A program made the translations under genes and the position numbers. From the NCBI GenBank assembly GCA_018303845.1, contig JAGVXH010000005.1, positions 20,105 to 84,104 on the forward strand: DNA of 64,000 bases. Reading direction: 5' to 3'. Under the pieces are notes generated by a model. It saw only the letters and a program-made list of their open reading frames with translations. It did not search any database and was not told where the DNA came from. Positions 37,106 to 47,315 of the stretch are shown here, piece by piece (within the stretch, counting starts at the first letter, position 1; every line of letters starts with the position of its first letter). Source of the stretch: Candidatus Pacearchaeota archaeon (GTDB lineage Archaea > Nanobdellota > Nanobdellia > Pacearchaeales > GW2011-AR1).

Positions 37106-39397
37106 TCAAACCCCTAATTTCTTCGCTTCAACTTCAAGCCACCTCTTCCACTTCGCAAAAACGATATCTCCTTTCGGCACTCCAACATCCCCAGTCACCT
37201 CATCGCTAATCTGATGAAACGCATTGTTAGACATAACCGTAAAATCCCCTTCTAAAATCTCAGGCAGATTCTCTCTAATAGAAAAATCTACACTCTCTTG
37301 CTTAATCTTAGCACGAAGCAAAACATTATCCCAAACCGCATCCCAGTCCCCAGCCCAACCCTTAACATTACTTGCAATCTCTTTCATAATCTCCGAATCC
37401 CCATTCATCAAATCATCAGTCGCCTCCAACTTATCTCGCTTAACATCGTACTTCATCAAATCAACAAATCCCCCTTCGGCCAAAGGGTCCTTGTCCCAAT
37501 GCTTCCGAACCTCACTAATAGACAAAACCCGTCGCCAAGAATGAAGCCCATCCGCAGTCTTAATCGGATTAGCGACAACAATAATATCCGTCGCCTTAAA
37601 ACTCGTAACCGGAACATCCAAGTCATTACAAACTCTATCAAATACAGAATATGGACTTCCACCATGAATCGTACCAGCAACAACATTTGCAAGAGCCCCA
37701 ACCCTCATCGCCTCATACAAAGCCTTCGCCTCACTAGAACGAATCTCTCCAACAATTAAAGACGAATCGCCCAAACGAAGACTCGCCCGAATCCCTTCCT
37801 CTGCAGAAACCTCCGACGATTCACCCCCCAAAGCCGACCGAACCTTCATTGACAAAATATCATAATCAAGCTTCCTCATCGCAGACACGGGCAACTCCAG
37901 AGTATCTTCAATAGTAATAATTCTCTTATTGGGCATAATCTCCAAAAGCAAAGCCCCTAAAAGCGAAGTCTTTCCCGACGACCTAGTCCCAGCAACAAGC
38001 ATCGTCCGTGCCCCATCAATCATAAAACTCAAAAGCCCCGCACTCAAACTATCCATCATCCCATTCTTAATAAAAAGCGGCAAAGTCCAAGGCTTACTTC
38101 TATGTCTTCTCAAAGTATAAGCAAGCCCACCAGCGGACAAAGGCTCCTGAATAATCGCAACTCTCGCGCTCACATCCCCAAGCTCCAAATTCGTATCTAA
38201 TATAGGGTTAGCCTCATCAAGTGCCCGCCCACTAATCATCCTAAACTTCGCAGCCCAAGAATCCGCATCCTCCATCGACGGAACCAAATTACTAACACAC
38301 TCACCAAATTCATTATGCCTAACAAAAATCTTAGACAAACTAACCGGAGCATTAACCATAATATCCTGCAAATCCTCATCTTGCAACAACACTTCTAAAA
38401 CTCCAAACCCAATCGTATGCCGAACCAAAATATTCGCAAGCTTCTTCAAATCCCCATAACTCAAAACAACATTCTTGCTTCCAGCCAAATCACTAATCAA
38501 ATCCCGAGCAACATTATAAAAAACTTGCCGCGTTCTCTCAGGATCGCTAAATTCTTCAGCAGTCGGTCGATGCTCAATTAAAACATTCCGCGCCAAATTT
38601 AAAAGCATATGATGGTCCTCATCTAACAAATATTCAGGCGGAGACAAATGATAAACCAACTTTGCCTTATTCGGAACTTTAAAAATACTAACCAAGCTCT
38701 CATCGCTCCCACTCGCAATGCTATACTGCTTCACAATCTCGGCATCCGTCGGAATCTTCGCAACCATCCGCGTGAAAGTAAAATTCGGCATAATATCCGC
38801 ACGAAAAACCTCTCCATATATCGCCCTATCTCCAACAGAATACGAATCAAAAAAATCCTTCAACCGTCGAACAAGCTCCAAATCCTCAAACCATCCTTCC
38901 AACTTCTCCAGCAACCGAACATAATCACTCTCCCTACTCCTCACACTTTGCCCCTTACCCCTCTTCACCTGTTGTGCCTTCAACCGAAACAATTTCCCAC
39001 GCAACTCACGATAAGCCAAAATCGGATCCACAGATAATAACTCATTAACAATCCTATTCAAAAAAACATAGGCCTCTTCATAATCCTCGCCAAGTCCGCT
39101 AAGTCTCTCGGAAGAAACAATCCGCTCCTGCTTCATTAAAAAAGTAACTAATGCAGCAACCCCCTGCAACATTCTAACCTGCGAAAAATCATAAGAATAA
39201 TTTCTCTGCTGCACAAAAACAATCCGCGCAATATTAGACTCCTCGCGAAGCGCATCAATTGTCCGTCCCATCACTTCCGAAAAATCAACAAGCGACGGAA
39301 CAATTCGGTCACCCAAATAATTCACATACATCACATTCTCTCCACTGTCCCGAACAACCTCATAAGAATACAAAGCCGCGTCCCCCTTAAACATCAT
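37106..39397 (-). CDS. Type II/IV secretion system ATPase, TadA/FlaI-like
   Basis: MLVAGTRSSGKTSLLGALLLEIMPNKRIITIEDTLELP; SLIVGEIRSSEAKALYEAMRVGALANVVAGTIHGGS. Confidence 0.92.
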   Translation of the reverse strand: MMFKGDAALYSYEVVRDSGENVMYVNYLGDRIVPSLVDFSEVMGRTIDALREESNIARIVFVQQRNYSYDFSQVRMLQGVAALVTFLMKQERIVSSERLSGLGEDYEEAYVFLNRIVNELLSVDPILAYRELRGKLFRLKAQQVKRGKGQSVRSRESDYVRLLEKLEGWFEDLELVRRLKDFFDSYSVGDRAIYGEVFRADIMPNFTFTRMVAKIPTDAEIVKQYSIASGSDESLVSIFKVPNKAKLVYHLSPPEYLLDEDHHMLLNLARNVLIEHRPTAEEFSDPERTRQVFYNVARDLISDLAGSKNVVLSYGDLKKLANILVRHTIGFGVLEVLLQDEDLQDIMVNAPVSLSKIFVRHNEFGECVSNLVPSMEDADSWAAKFRMISGRALDEANPILDTNLELGDVSARVAIIQEPLSAGGLAYTLRRHRSKPWTLPLFIKNGMMDSLSAGLLSFMIDGARTMLVAGTRSSGKTSLLGALLLEIMPNKRIITIEDTLELPVSAMRKLDYDILSMKVRSALGGESSEVSAEEGIRASLRLGDSSLIVGEIRSSEAKALYEAMRVGALANVVAGTIHGGSPYSVFDRVCNDLDVPVTSFKATDIIVVANPIKTADGLHSWRRVLSISEVRKHWDKDPLAEGGFVDLMKYDVKRDKLEATDDLMNGDSEIMKEIASNVKGWAGDWDAVWDNVLLRAKIKQESVDFSIRENLPEILEGDFTVMSNNAFHQISDEVTGDVGVPKGDIVFAKWKRWLEVEAKKLGV

Positions 39398-39490
39398 TTA
39401 CCGTATTCACCTCGAGCAACCAAAACAAAAAAGATTATTAAAACATATGTGTCCTAAACAATTATAAACTTCTGAAACCTTCCCATAATC

Positions 39491-39880
39491 ATGACGCATC
39501 CGCAAGACACCGACGCCCAAATCAAATTCCTCTTATCTGATTTCAACACAAGATTAAAAGACACAGACGAACGAAACAAATTAATCAGAGAACGAGTCCT
39601 TCTTCTAGGAAAAAACCTAATCTCATCTCGCCAAGAAACAGAAGACGAAATAAAAGCAATCAAACAAGAAAATGCCCAAATAAAACAAGACCTAGAAAAA
39701 TTAAAAAGAACTTCTCTTTCCCTTCTAACAGAATTCAACAAATTCGTCAAGCGAGAAGAACTAGCCCTAGTAGAAAGAATGCTCAAAGATTTCCAGCCAC
39801 TAGAATTCATGCGAAGAAAAGACGTAGAAGAATTAATAGACAATAAAATAAATATAAAAACCACAAAACCCAAACAATAA
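39491..39880 (+). CDS. Coiled-coil protein (129 aa)
   Basis: Heptad-like charged helix. Confidence 0.6.
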   Translation: MTHPQDTDAQIKFLLSDFNTRLKDTDERNKLIRERVLLLGKNLISSRQETEDEIKAIKQENAQIKQDLEKLKRTSLSLLTEFNKFVKREELALVERMLKDFQPLEFMRRKDVEELIDNKINIKTTKPKQ

Positions 39881-39881
39881 C

Positions 39882-40568
39882 ATGACAATTTTAGATAAAA
39901 TAATTCAAATGCAAAAAGAAGGTATATCCGACAACGAAATAATGGCACAACTGCAAAATGAAGGAATCCGCCCATCTCTAATAAGCGACGCATTCCAACA
40001 AGCCAAAATAAAAAACGCCGTCTCACCTCTAGAAGAACCAATAGACCAATATCAAGAACAACAAATGCCATATCCTCAAGAAATGCAACCATCAATAATG
40101 CCAACTCAAAGCCAAACAGCATCACAGCCACCAATCCAATACGCACCACAACCTCAAGAACAATACCAACAGCCACAACAACAATACGACTACTATACAC
40201 CACAACCTCAAGCCTATTCAGAACAAGATTACTACCCACAACAAGAAGGTTACGGAACAGAAACAATATCAGAAATAGCTCAACAAGTAGTAACCGAATC
40301 CCTCGATGCCTACAAATCAAAAGTCGGAGACATAGCCTCATTCAAATCCCAAATCCAAAACAAAGTAAACGATATAGACGACCGACTAAAAAGAATCGAA
40401 AATTCAATAGACCGTCTTCAGCAAGCAATCCTTGGGAAAATAGGAGAATTCGGAGAATCAAGTGCCATGATTCATCAAGATCTAGACAACCTCCACGGAA
40501 CAATGTCAAAACTGATGAACCCACTAATTGACAACGTAAATGAAATGAGAAAAATTTCTAAAAAATAA
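39882..40568 (+). CDS. PQ-rich protein with C-terminal coiled coil (228 aa)
   Basis: QQPQQQYDYYTPQPQAYSEQDYYPQQ; KVGDIASFKSQIQNKVNDIDDRLKRIENSIDRLQQAILGKI. Confidence 0.65.
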   Translation: MTILDKIIQMQKEGISDNEIMAQLQNEGIRPSLISDAFQQAKIKNAVSPLEEPIDQYQEQQMPYPQEMQPSIMPTQSQTASQPPIQYAPQPQEQYQQPQQQYDYYTPQPQAYSEQDYYPQQEGYGTETISEIAQQVVTESLDAYKSKVGDIASFKSQIQNKVNDIDDRLKRIENSIDRLQQAILGKIGEFGESSAMIHQDLDNLHGTMSKLMNPLIDNVNEMRKISKK

Positions 40569-40571
40569 AAA

Positions 40572-41057
40572 CTAACCCTTCTTAGTAATCGTAACCGAAA
40601 CTATACCTGCAATCACCAAAAGCAAAACCATCCCAAACCATTCCGTATCAAACCAACTTCTAATCATCCCCCAATTAATAGCCCAATTAAAAATATAAGC
40701 AGAACTAATCACAAAAAAAACCACACCTAGGCCGAAGACAATCATACCAAGCCAACTTTTCTCTCCTCCAAAGAATTTCCCTATATCCACTCCAGGAACA
40801 AGTGCAACTAGTGTAATCAAGAAAAAGACTGTAACAACCGCCATCCCAAACCATGCACCACTCCATTCGACAAACTCAACAAGCTGAGCCTCAACAATAA
40901 AAAAACTAGAAACAATAAAAGAAATAAAAATCATCATCGTAGGACTATTCCCCAAAATAGCACTCTTAACAAGCAATGCATAAACAACAATAAATACCAA
41001 CAAAAAAGCAAAAATAGGCAAAAAGTACCCAATCGTAGAAACAGAAGCTACTGCCAT
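40572..41057 (-). CDS. Membrane protein, paralogue 3 of tandem trio
   Basis: YFLPIFAFLLVFIVVYALLVKSAILGNSP. Confidence 0.65.
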   Translation of the reverse strand: MAVASVSTIGYFLPIFAFLLVFIVVYALLVKSAILGNSPTMMIFISFIVSSFFIVEAQLVEFVEWSGAWFGMAVVTVFFLITLVALVPGVDIGKFFGGEKSWLGMIVFGLGVVFFVISSAYIFNWAINWGMIRSWFDTEWFGMVLLLVIAGIVSVTITKKG

Positions 41058-41554
41058 TAAGGACCCTTCTTCCCGCCTTTTGAAGCAACAACAATTACTG
41101 CAATAATAGCACCCAAAACTAAAAGCGCCCAAACATTTTCAGCAAACCATCCGCCGAATCCACCAAGATTACTCCATTCATCCCAAGAGCTAAGCGACCA
41201 GATAATCGTCCCAATCCCAATAATAAAACCAAATGGAACCAACTTGCCCAAATCCGTGCCATCACCCTTAGTAAAAAATCCCAAAAAAATTAATATCACC
41301 AAAAACAAACTAAGACCAACTCCAAATCTCGGAAAAACGATTGCATAAAACTGACTTACAAAATCAAACTGCAAACTAAGCAAACCCAAAGCAACCGAAA
41401 TAATCGCCAAAATTCCATCATTCTCATCTCCCAAAATCTTACTCTTCTTCAAAATAGCAAACACAACCGCGAAAATCAACAAAAACGGAATCACATAAGA
41501 AAAAACGCCCATATCATTCCAGATATTCAAAACATCCGTAATCGTAGTAACCAT
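41057..41554 (-). CDS. Membrane protein, paralogue 2 of tandem trio
   Basis: FSYVIPFLLIFAVVFAILKKSKILGDEND. Confidence 0.68.
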   Translation of the reverse strand: MVTTITDVLNIWNDMGVFSYVIPFLLIFAVVFAILKKSKILGDENDGILAIISVALGLLSLQFDFVSQFYAIVFPRFGVGLSLFLVILIFLGFFTKGDGTDLGKLVPFGFIIGIGTIIWSLSSWDEWSNLGGFGGWFAENVWALLVLGAIIAVIVVASKGGKKGP

Positions 41555-41592
41555 ATCCTAAACCATCAATCCATATTTATATATCTTTCCAA

Positions 41593-42087
41593 CTAAGACT
41601 TTTTCTTCCCGCCAAAAACAGCAACAGCCATGACACCCAATATAATAACAACCATAATCACATTCATCCAAATATCATCACCAGCCCCACCAAAAGAGTC
41701 CCAAATCTTATTCCCCCAACCCGTAACAAACAAAACAACCACAACAGTAAACACAGCAGCCAAACCACCAAAAGTATATTTTAAACCATTAGGCATAGAA
41801 CTCAAATCCCCAGCAGCAAAACCATACAAAACAAAAAACACCAAAAGAATAGCAACACCAACAGCCATCCAAGGCATCAATCCAACAACAATATCCCGTG
41901 GACCAGGAACACCAATCAAAATCAAACCAACAACCATCCCAACAATCGCATCAACCTGAGCCTTCCCATCTCCCAAAATCTTCGACTTCTGTAAAATCGC
42001 AAACACAACAACAAACACTAACAAGAACGGCAACAACATCTCCGTAAAAAACACATTCTCAAATATCATATCAACACTAACAATCAA
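41593..42087 (-). CDS. Membrane protein, paralogue 1 of tandem trio
   Basis: FTEMLLPFLLVFVVVFAILQKSKILGDGKAQ. Confidence 0.68.
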   Translation of the reverse strand: MIVSVDMIFENVFFTEMLLPFLLVFVVVFAILQKSKILGDGKAQVDAIVGMVVGLILIGVPGPRDIVVGLMPWMAVGVAILLVFFVLYGFAAGDLSSMPNGLKYTFGGLAAVFTVVVVLFVTGWGNKIWDSFGGAGDDIWMNVIMVVIILGVMAVAVFGGKKKS

Positions 42088-42177
42088 ACTTATTTAAAAC
42101 TTACTAACCTCTAAATCCAATCCCATCCATATACTAATTCCTAAAATCAATTAAAGAATAAACCTGCAAATTAAATG

Positions 42178-42219
42178 TTCATGCGAAGACATGCGGCGTA
42201 GCCCATGGATTTGCATGAA
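42178..42219. repeat. GNA-loop bulged hairpin element, copy 6 (GTA loop)
   Basis: TTCATGCgAAgaCATGcGGCgtaGCCCATGgaTTtGCATGAA. Confidence 0.85.
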
Positions 42220-42306
42220 ATATTAATAACCAACAAAAACCCAACTTCTAATTATCAAAAATTAACAAATACAAATCTTCAATTTATTAAAATTTAAATT
42301 TCCCTT

Positions 42307-42453
42307 TTAGGCAAAAATATCATTAGCTATTTTTTTTATATATCCAGGCTCACCTATGCCATAAACAAAAATCATCCTCTTGCCATAATTAATAACATCC
42401 CCAATAATCTCCTTATTATGAGGACTCAAGATATCTTCATAAACAGAAAGCAT
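42307..42453 (-). CDS. Small hypothetical protein (48 aa)
   Basis: Manual translation MLSVYEDILSPHNKEIIGDVINYGKRMIFVYGIGEPGYIKKIANDIFA. Confidence 0.4.
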   Translation of the reverse strand: MLSVYEDILSPHNKEIIGDVINYGKRMIFVYGIGEPGYIKKIANDIFA

Positions 42454-42714
42454 TTAGTTTAATCCGCCTATGGCCGAAGTTATTTTATCAACATATTCTC
42501 TGCTAGAAAACTTCCTTATAGAATCCTCAAAATTGGCAACTCTCATACCTAACTTATGATACTGCGAAAACTCTGGAATAAAAGTCAAATCTTTTGATAT
42601 TTGCTCATCAATAAAATACCCATAAGCAAACGCTCTATCTACCGAAATTTCTTGTAATTCATTATCCTTCATAAAAAACATAACAAAAAACCTTTTATAA
42701 AAATTAGCAACCAA
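42454..42714 (-). CDS. Hypothetical protein (86 aa)
   Basis: ORF track. Confidence 0.45.
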   Translation of the reverse strand: MVANFYKRFFVMFFMKDNELQEISVDRAFAYGYFIDEQISKDLTFIPEFSQYHKLGMRVANFEDSIRKFSSREYVDKITSAIGGLN

Positions 42715-42720
42715 ACCTAC

Positions 42721-43020
42721 CTACATTTCTTCAGCATCATCAGCTTCAAAATCCATATCTTCCTCTCCCCTTTGAACCGGAACAGCATTCTTATTAATAA
42801 TTACAACATCTCCAATCGCCTTGATAAACTGATGCGGAACAATAATTCCTCGAGCTCCACCCAAAATCTCAATCATTCCAGAATCTCTAGAAACAACAAT
42901 TCTCCAGCCATCAATCTTATTATCAATCAAATTCAATTCCTCAACAACACCAAATAAATCACCAGAATCTGTATAGACTCTCAGTCCAATCACGTCACTC
43001 ATTCGTTTTATTTTTAACAT
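42721..43020 (-). CDS. PRC-barrel domain protein
   Basis: SDVIGLRVYTDSGDLFGVVEELNLIDNKIDGWRI. Confidence 0.82.
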   Translation of the reverse strand: MLKIKRMSDVIGLRVYTDSGDLFGVVEELNLIDNKIDGWRIVVSRDSGMIEILGGARGIIVPHQFIKAIGDVVIINKNAVPVQRGEEDMDFEADDAEEM

Positions 43021-43146
43021 AATCGACTTACCCCACTTTCATTTAAATACATTTCTATGCTAGACTAATCATATCACACCAATACAAAGCCGAAACAAAG
43101 CCAACCCATTAGGTAACTTTATAAAAATCTCCAGCCTAACTAAATA

Positions 43147-43761
43147 ATGGATAAAAGGGAAATAGCAACAATAATCCTAGCAACAATAATCATGGCTCTA
43201 GCAGCCTCGTTCAAAGATACCTCAATATTCTATGTAGCCACTCTATCCTTCCTAATAATAATATCAGTAAATATTATCGCAAAAAAAATTGTAGGCTTCC
43301 ATTTCGAAACCGATGTCAAAACAAAATTTTGGACATGGTACAGATTCGGACTCAGGCAAGACATGCATTTCAAAAGTCCAGTCCCAATGGCATGGCTACC
43401 TCTTCTATTAGCTCTCTTCACAAAAGGGCACCTTTTATGGCTCGGTATCTTAGAATTTGACATTGCGGCAAAAGCAGAACGAGTTGCAAAAAGACATGGG
43501 ATATATAGATTCACTCAAGTCACAGAATGGCACATGGCATGGATAGCAATCTGGGGAATCATAGCAAATCTAATATTCGCCATCGGAGCCTACGCATTAG
43601 GATTTGAGCTCTTTGCAAAACTCTCAATTTACTTCATAGCATGGAACACAATCCCAATCGGCAGACTCGACGGAGCAAAAATATTCTATGCAAATCGAGC
43701 TCTTTGGACAATAATATTCGCGATAACTGCAATTGTACTAGGATGGGGAATAGTCATATAA
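43147..43761 (+). CDS. M50/S2P-like membrane protein lacking HExxH
   Basis: TM-rich; WNTIPIGRLDGAKIFY resembles S2P N-P-LDG motif; expected HExxH region reads LEFDIAAKAERVAKRHG. Confidence 0.55.
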   Translation: MDKREIATIILATIIMALAASFKDTSIFYVATLSFLIIISVNIIAKKIVGFHFETDVKTKFWTWYRFGLRQDMHFKSPVPMAWLPLLLALFTKGHLLWLGILEFDIAAKAERVAKRHGIYRFTQVTEWHMAWIAIWGIIANLIFAIGAYALGFELFAKLSIYFIAWNTIPIGRLDGAKIFYANRALWTIIFAITAIVLGWGIVI

Positions 43762-44699
43762 TGCCACATAAAAAATACAAAATAGACAGACTCAAAAAAA
43801 CCAAATTCTCATTAGTCCTATCAGGGGGGTCATCATTAGGGCTAGCCCACATCGGAACAATAAAATTTTTAGAACATCATCACCTAGAACCCTCTGAAAT
43901 TATAGGAACATCAATGGGAAGCATAGTCGGAGCACTCTATGCGATGGGAGAAACTGCAGAAACAATAGAAGAAAAATTAAAAAATTTAGAAATAAACGAC
44001 CTCTTCGAAATCAAATACCTACAAGGAAGAATCGACTATAGAAAAGCCAAAGCCTTTCTAAAAAATATATTCCAAAATAAAAAAATCCAAGACACAAGGA
44101 TACCATTAAAAATAATAGCAACAAAACTAAAAAATGGAGAAGAAAAAATATTTACGAAAGAAGACAATGTAAAAATTTACGATGCCATAATAGCCTCAAT
44201 ATCTATCCCCGGAGTTCTTGAAGCAGAAAAAATAAAAAACGAAATATATATAGACGGATGCGTAAGCTCAAATCTGCCAATAGAAGCAGCAAAAAAAGAC
44301 AACATTAAACTAGCAATAAATGTAATAAACAAAAAAGCTAGAAACTACCACTACGAAAACCCCAAACATAGCTTCATAAAAAATCTGATAACAAAGTTTC
44401 AAATTCTAAGACGATCTTCAAGATACTACATTCTGAATCAAACAGAATCAAAAATAAAAACAACAAAAAAACTAATCCTAATAGAGCCAAACCTAAAAAG
44501 ATTCAACTCATTCAAACTAGTAAACCATAAAAAAATAATCCAAGCAGGATATCTTGAAACCAAAAAATATTTCGATGAAGCAGAAAAAATATATAATAAA
44601 AAACATAAGAAAAAAACAATGACTCCCCTAGAAAGAGTAATGACCTTCCCATTAAGAAGCACAAAAAAAATGATAGAAAATATACAAAAACTAAAATAA
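43761..44699 (+). CDS. Patatin-like phospholipase
   Basis: GGSSLGLAHIG, GTSMGS (GxSxG), YIDGCVSSNLP. Confidence 0.9.
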   Translation: MPHKKYKIDRLKKTKFSLVLSGGSSLGLAHIGTIKFLEHHHLEPSEIIGTSMGSIVGALYAMGETAETIEEKLKNLEINDLFEIKYLQGRIDYRKAKAFLKNIFQNKKIQDTRIPLKIIATKLKNGEEKIFTKEDNVKIYDAIIASISIPGVLEAEKIKNEIYIDGCVSSNLPIEAAKKDNIKLAINVINKKARNYHYENPKHSFIKNLITKFQILRRSSRYYILNQTESKIKTTKKLILIEPNLKRFNSFKLVNHKKIIQAGYLETKKYFDEAEKIYNKKHKKKTMTPLERVMTFPLRSTKKMIENIQKLK

Positions 44700-44732
44700 T
44701 ATAGAAACGAAATTTATCTTTTCTAAAAACCA

Positions 44733-46277
44733 ATGAAAGAATTAAGCCTAACCCCCAGAGCCTACCAGTCTTCAATACTAGAAACCTGCAAAGAAAACGA
44801 TTGCTTAGTCGTACTCCCGACAGGAACGGGAAAAACCTTAATAGCCCTAATGCTAACCATCCACAGATTCAAATCTTTTCCTCTTCAAAAAATCCTAATC
44901 CTCGCTCCAACAAAACCCCTAATCGAACAGCATTACGATTCATTCAAAAAAAATCTACCAAGCGACTGGGCAGATATGCAACTCTTCACAGGGAAAACCC
45001 CTTCAACAAAAAGAAAAGAAATATGGGAAACCGCAGAATTCATTTTCTCAACGCCTCAATGCATCGCAAACGACATAAAAAAGGAACTCTATAAACTCTC
45101 CGATGTATCCCTCCTAATCGTAGACGAATGCCACCGATGTCTAAAAAATTATGCCTACAACGAAATAGCCAAGCGTTACAAATCACAAGCAACAAATCAA
45201 AGAATACTAGCACTAACAGCTTCACCAGGCGGAGACAAAATAACAATCCAAGAAGTCTGCAAAAACTTAGGAATAAAAGCCGTAGAAATCAGAACCCGAG
45301 AATCCCCAGACGTAACTCCATATCTCCAAGACTTAGAATTCGAAAAAATAGAAGTAAACTTCCCCCCATCCTTTCTAGAAATAAAAATACTTCTTGAAAC
45401 AATCTATAATAGGAAAATATCCGAACTAAAACATCGAGGCATTTTCTTCGGACAACCCTCAAAAACTATGCTCCTAAAAACTCAAGGCCGGCTCATCCAA
45501 GAAATAAAAAAGAAAAAGGATCTAAATAAACTCCTTGCAATGTCGGCAACAGCAACCGCTCTAAAAATATCACACGCCCTAATCCTACTAGAAACCCAAA
45601 CAGTCTCTTCCTTTATTGCCTACATGAAAGACCTTTTCCAACAAGCCGCAGAAAAAAAATCCCGCGGAGTAGAAAGGCTAACCAAATCTCCAGAATTCAC
45701 AAAAGCATTTTCCCTAGCTTTAACCCTAGAACAAGAACATCCAAAACTACAAAAATTAAAAGAGCTAGTAAAAACACAATTTGAAAACGATCCAAAATCC
45801 AAAATCATAATCTTCGCACAATACAGAGAAACCGTCCGAACAATTTCCGAAGAACTAAATAAAATACCGCAAGTAAAAGCAGACAACTTCGTCGGACAAG
45901 CAATCAAAGAACACGCAAAAGGAAAAACAACAGGACTAAAACAAAAAGAACAAAAAGCGATGATAGAAAAATTTAAACTAGGAGAAATAAATATATTGGT
46001 CGCAACTTCCATTGCCGAAGAAGGCCTCGACATCCCAGAAGTTTCCGAAGTCATATTCTACGAACCAATTCCCTCGGCAATTAGAAGCATACAAAGAAGA
46101 GGCCGAACCGCAAGACTTTCTAAAGGAAAATTAAAAATACTTGTAACCAAACAAACACTAGATGAAACATTCTACTATGTAGCACAAAACAAAGAGAGAA
46201 AAATGCATTCAGCAATTGGCCAAATAAAAAAAGACTTCGAAAACCCAATAAAAGAATATCAAGAAACTCTTTTGTAA
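44733..46277 (+). CDS. Hef/FANCM-like superfamily 2 helicase
   Basis: LVVLPTGTGKTLIALML, VDECHR, LALTASPGG, IFAQYRETV, IQRRGRTAR. Confidence 0.92.
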   Translation: MKELSLTPRAYQSSILETCKENDCLVVLPTGTGKTLIALMLTIHRFKSFPLQKILILAPTKPLIEQHYDSFKKNLPSDWADMQLFTGKTPSTKRKEIWETAEFIFSTPQCIANDIKKELYKLSDVSLLIVDECHRCLKNYAYNEIAKRYKSQATNQRILALTASPGGDKITIQEVCKNLGIKAVEIRTRESPDVTPYLQDLEFEKIEVNFPPSFLEIKILLETIYNRKISELKHRGIFFGQPSKTMLLKTQGRLIQEIKKKKDLNKLLAMSATATALKISHALILLETQTVSSFIAYMKDLFQQAAEKKSRGVERLTKSPEFTKAFSLALTLEQEHPKLQKLKELVKTQFENDPKSKIIIFAQYRETVRTISEELNKIPQVKADNFVGQAIKEHAKGKTTGLKQKEQKAMIEKFKLGEINILVATSIAEEGLDIPEVSEVIFYEPIPSAIRSIQRRGRTARLSKGKLKILVTKQTLDETFYYVAQNKERKMHSAIGQIKKDFENPIKEYQETLL

Positions 46278-46281
46278 TTTA

Positions 46282-46593
46282 TTATTTATTTTGCAATATA
46301 CCCAATAATCCCCTAGAAGAAGAAAAGCTATCTAAATATCTCTTATAAAATCCAGGGTCATTTTCCTTAACTAACATCTTCAGTCCATTTCCTCTTTCCG
46401 CCAACTTAATAACCCCAAGATCAAGACCCTTATTGTCCCCATAATCAAGTCGCCTAAAACAATAATAGCACTTATTATTTTTCTTATCAGGATACACATG
46501 TCCTTTTTCGTCACATTCGTCATGTCTCTGTTTAAGCACAGGATTATACTCCATCATTCTAGAAATCATCACTCTCTGAATAATATTTACCAC
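46282..46593 (-). CDS. Hypothetical protein (103 aa)
   Basis: CDEKGHVYPDKKNNKCYYC putative metal site. Confidence 0.5.
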   Translation of the reverse strand: MVNIIQRVMISRMMEYNPVLKQRHDECDEKGHVYPDKKNNKCYYCFRRLDYGDNKGLDLGVIKLAERGNGLKMLVKENDPGFYKRYLDSFSSSRGLLGILQNK

Positions 46594-46643
46594 ATCCTAA
46601 ACAAAACCTCTAATATTATAAAGATTTAGCTATTCCACTAACC

Positions 46644-47315
46644 ATGAAACAAATAGAAAACATTTTCTCAAAAACAAAAACAAAATCAGAAGCCATCTGC
46701 CCAAATCCAAAAACCCCAATCATAATCGATAAGCGCGAAAACAATTCCCTAATCAAAGCCAACCTTATAGAACAAAAAGCAAATATCCAAGAAGAAATCC
46801 TAGAAATCGGAGACTACCTAATTAACGACACAATCCTAGAAAGAAAAACATACAAAGACTTCACAGCCTCGATAATAGACAAACGCCTCTTTAATCAAAT
46901 CCACCAAATGAAAAAATACCCAAATCATTTCCTAATTCTAGAAGGCTTCGACTTCACCTACAAATCCTCACTTCACCCAAACGCAATCCGCGGAGCAATC
47001 CTTTCAACCGCAAGCCAAATCCCAATTATCTACACAGAAAACGAATCCGACACCGCAAAATTCCTAATCACAATCGCCAGACGCCAAGAAAAAGAAAATC
47101 AAAACTACAGCCTAAGGCAGACAAAATCCAACCTAACAAAAGAAGAACAAAAACAATTTATCCTAGAAGGCTTCCCAGGAATCGGCCCGACCTCAGCACA
47201 AAATCTTTTACAAGAATTCAAATCCTTAAAAAAAATATTTGGAGCGACAAAAGAAGAATTAAAAAAAACCCTAGACGAAAACAAAATAGAAAAATTTCTA
47301 TCAACCTTGAATTAA
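46644..47315 (+). CDS. ERCC4/XPF-type nuclease with helix-hairpin-helix
   Basis: IIIDKRENNSLIKANL, GDYLINDTILERKTYKDFTASIIDKRL, C-terminal LEGFPGIGPTSAQNLL. Confidence 0.92.
   Translation: MKQIENIFSKTKTKSEAICPNPKTPIIIDKRENNSLIKANLIEQKANIQEEILEIGDYLINDTILERKTYKDFTASIIDKRLFNQIHQMKKYPNHFLILEGFDFTYKSSLHPNAIRGAILSTASQIPIIYTENESDTAKFLITIARRQEKENQNYSLRQTKSNLTKEEQKQFILEGFPGIGPTSAQNLLQEFKSLKKIFGATKEELKKTLDENKIEKFLSTLN

Noticed and set aside
39454-40341. 295-aa minus-strand ORF
   Set aside because: Antisense to two coherent + strand coiled-coil ORFs with contiguous start/stop; low-complexity Leu/Val/Arg composition.
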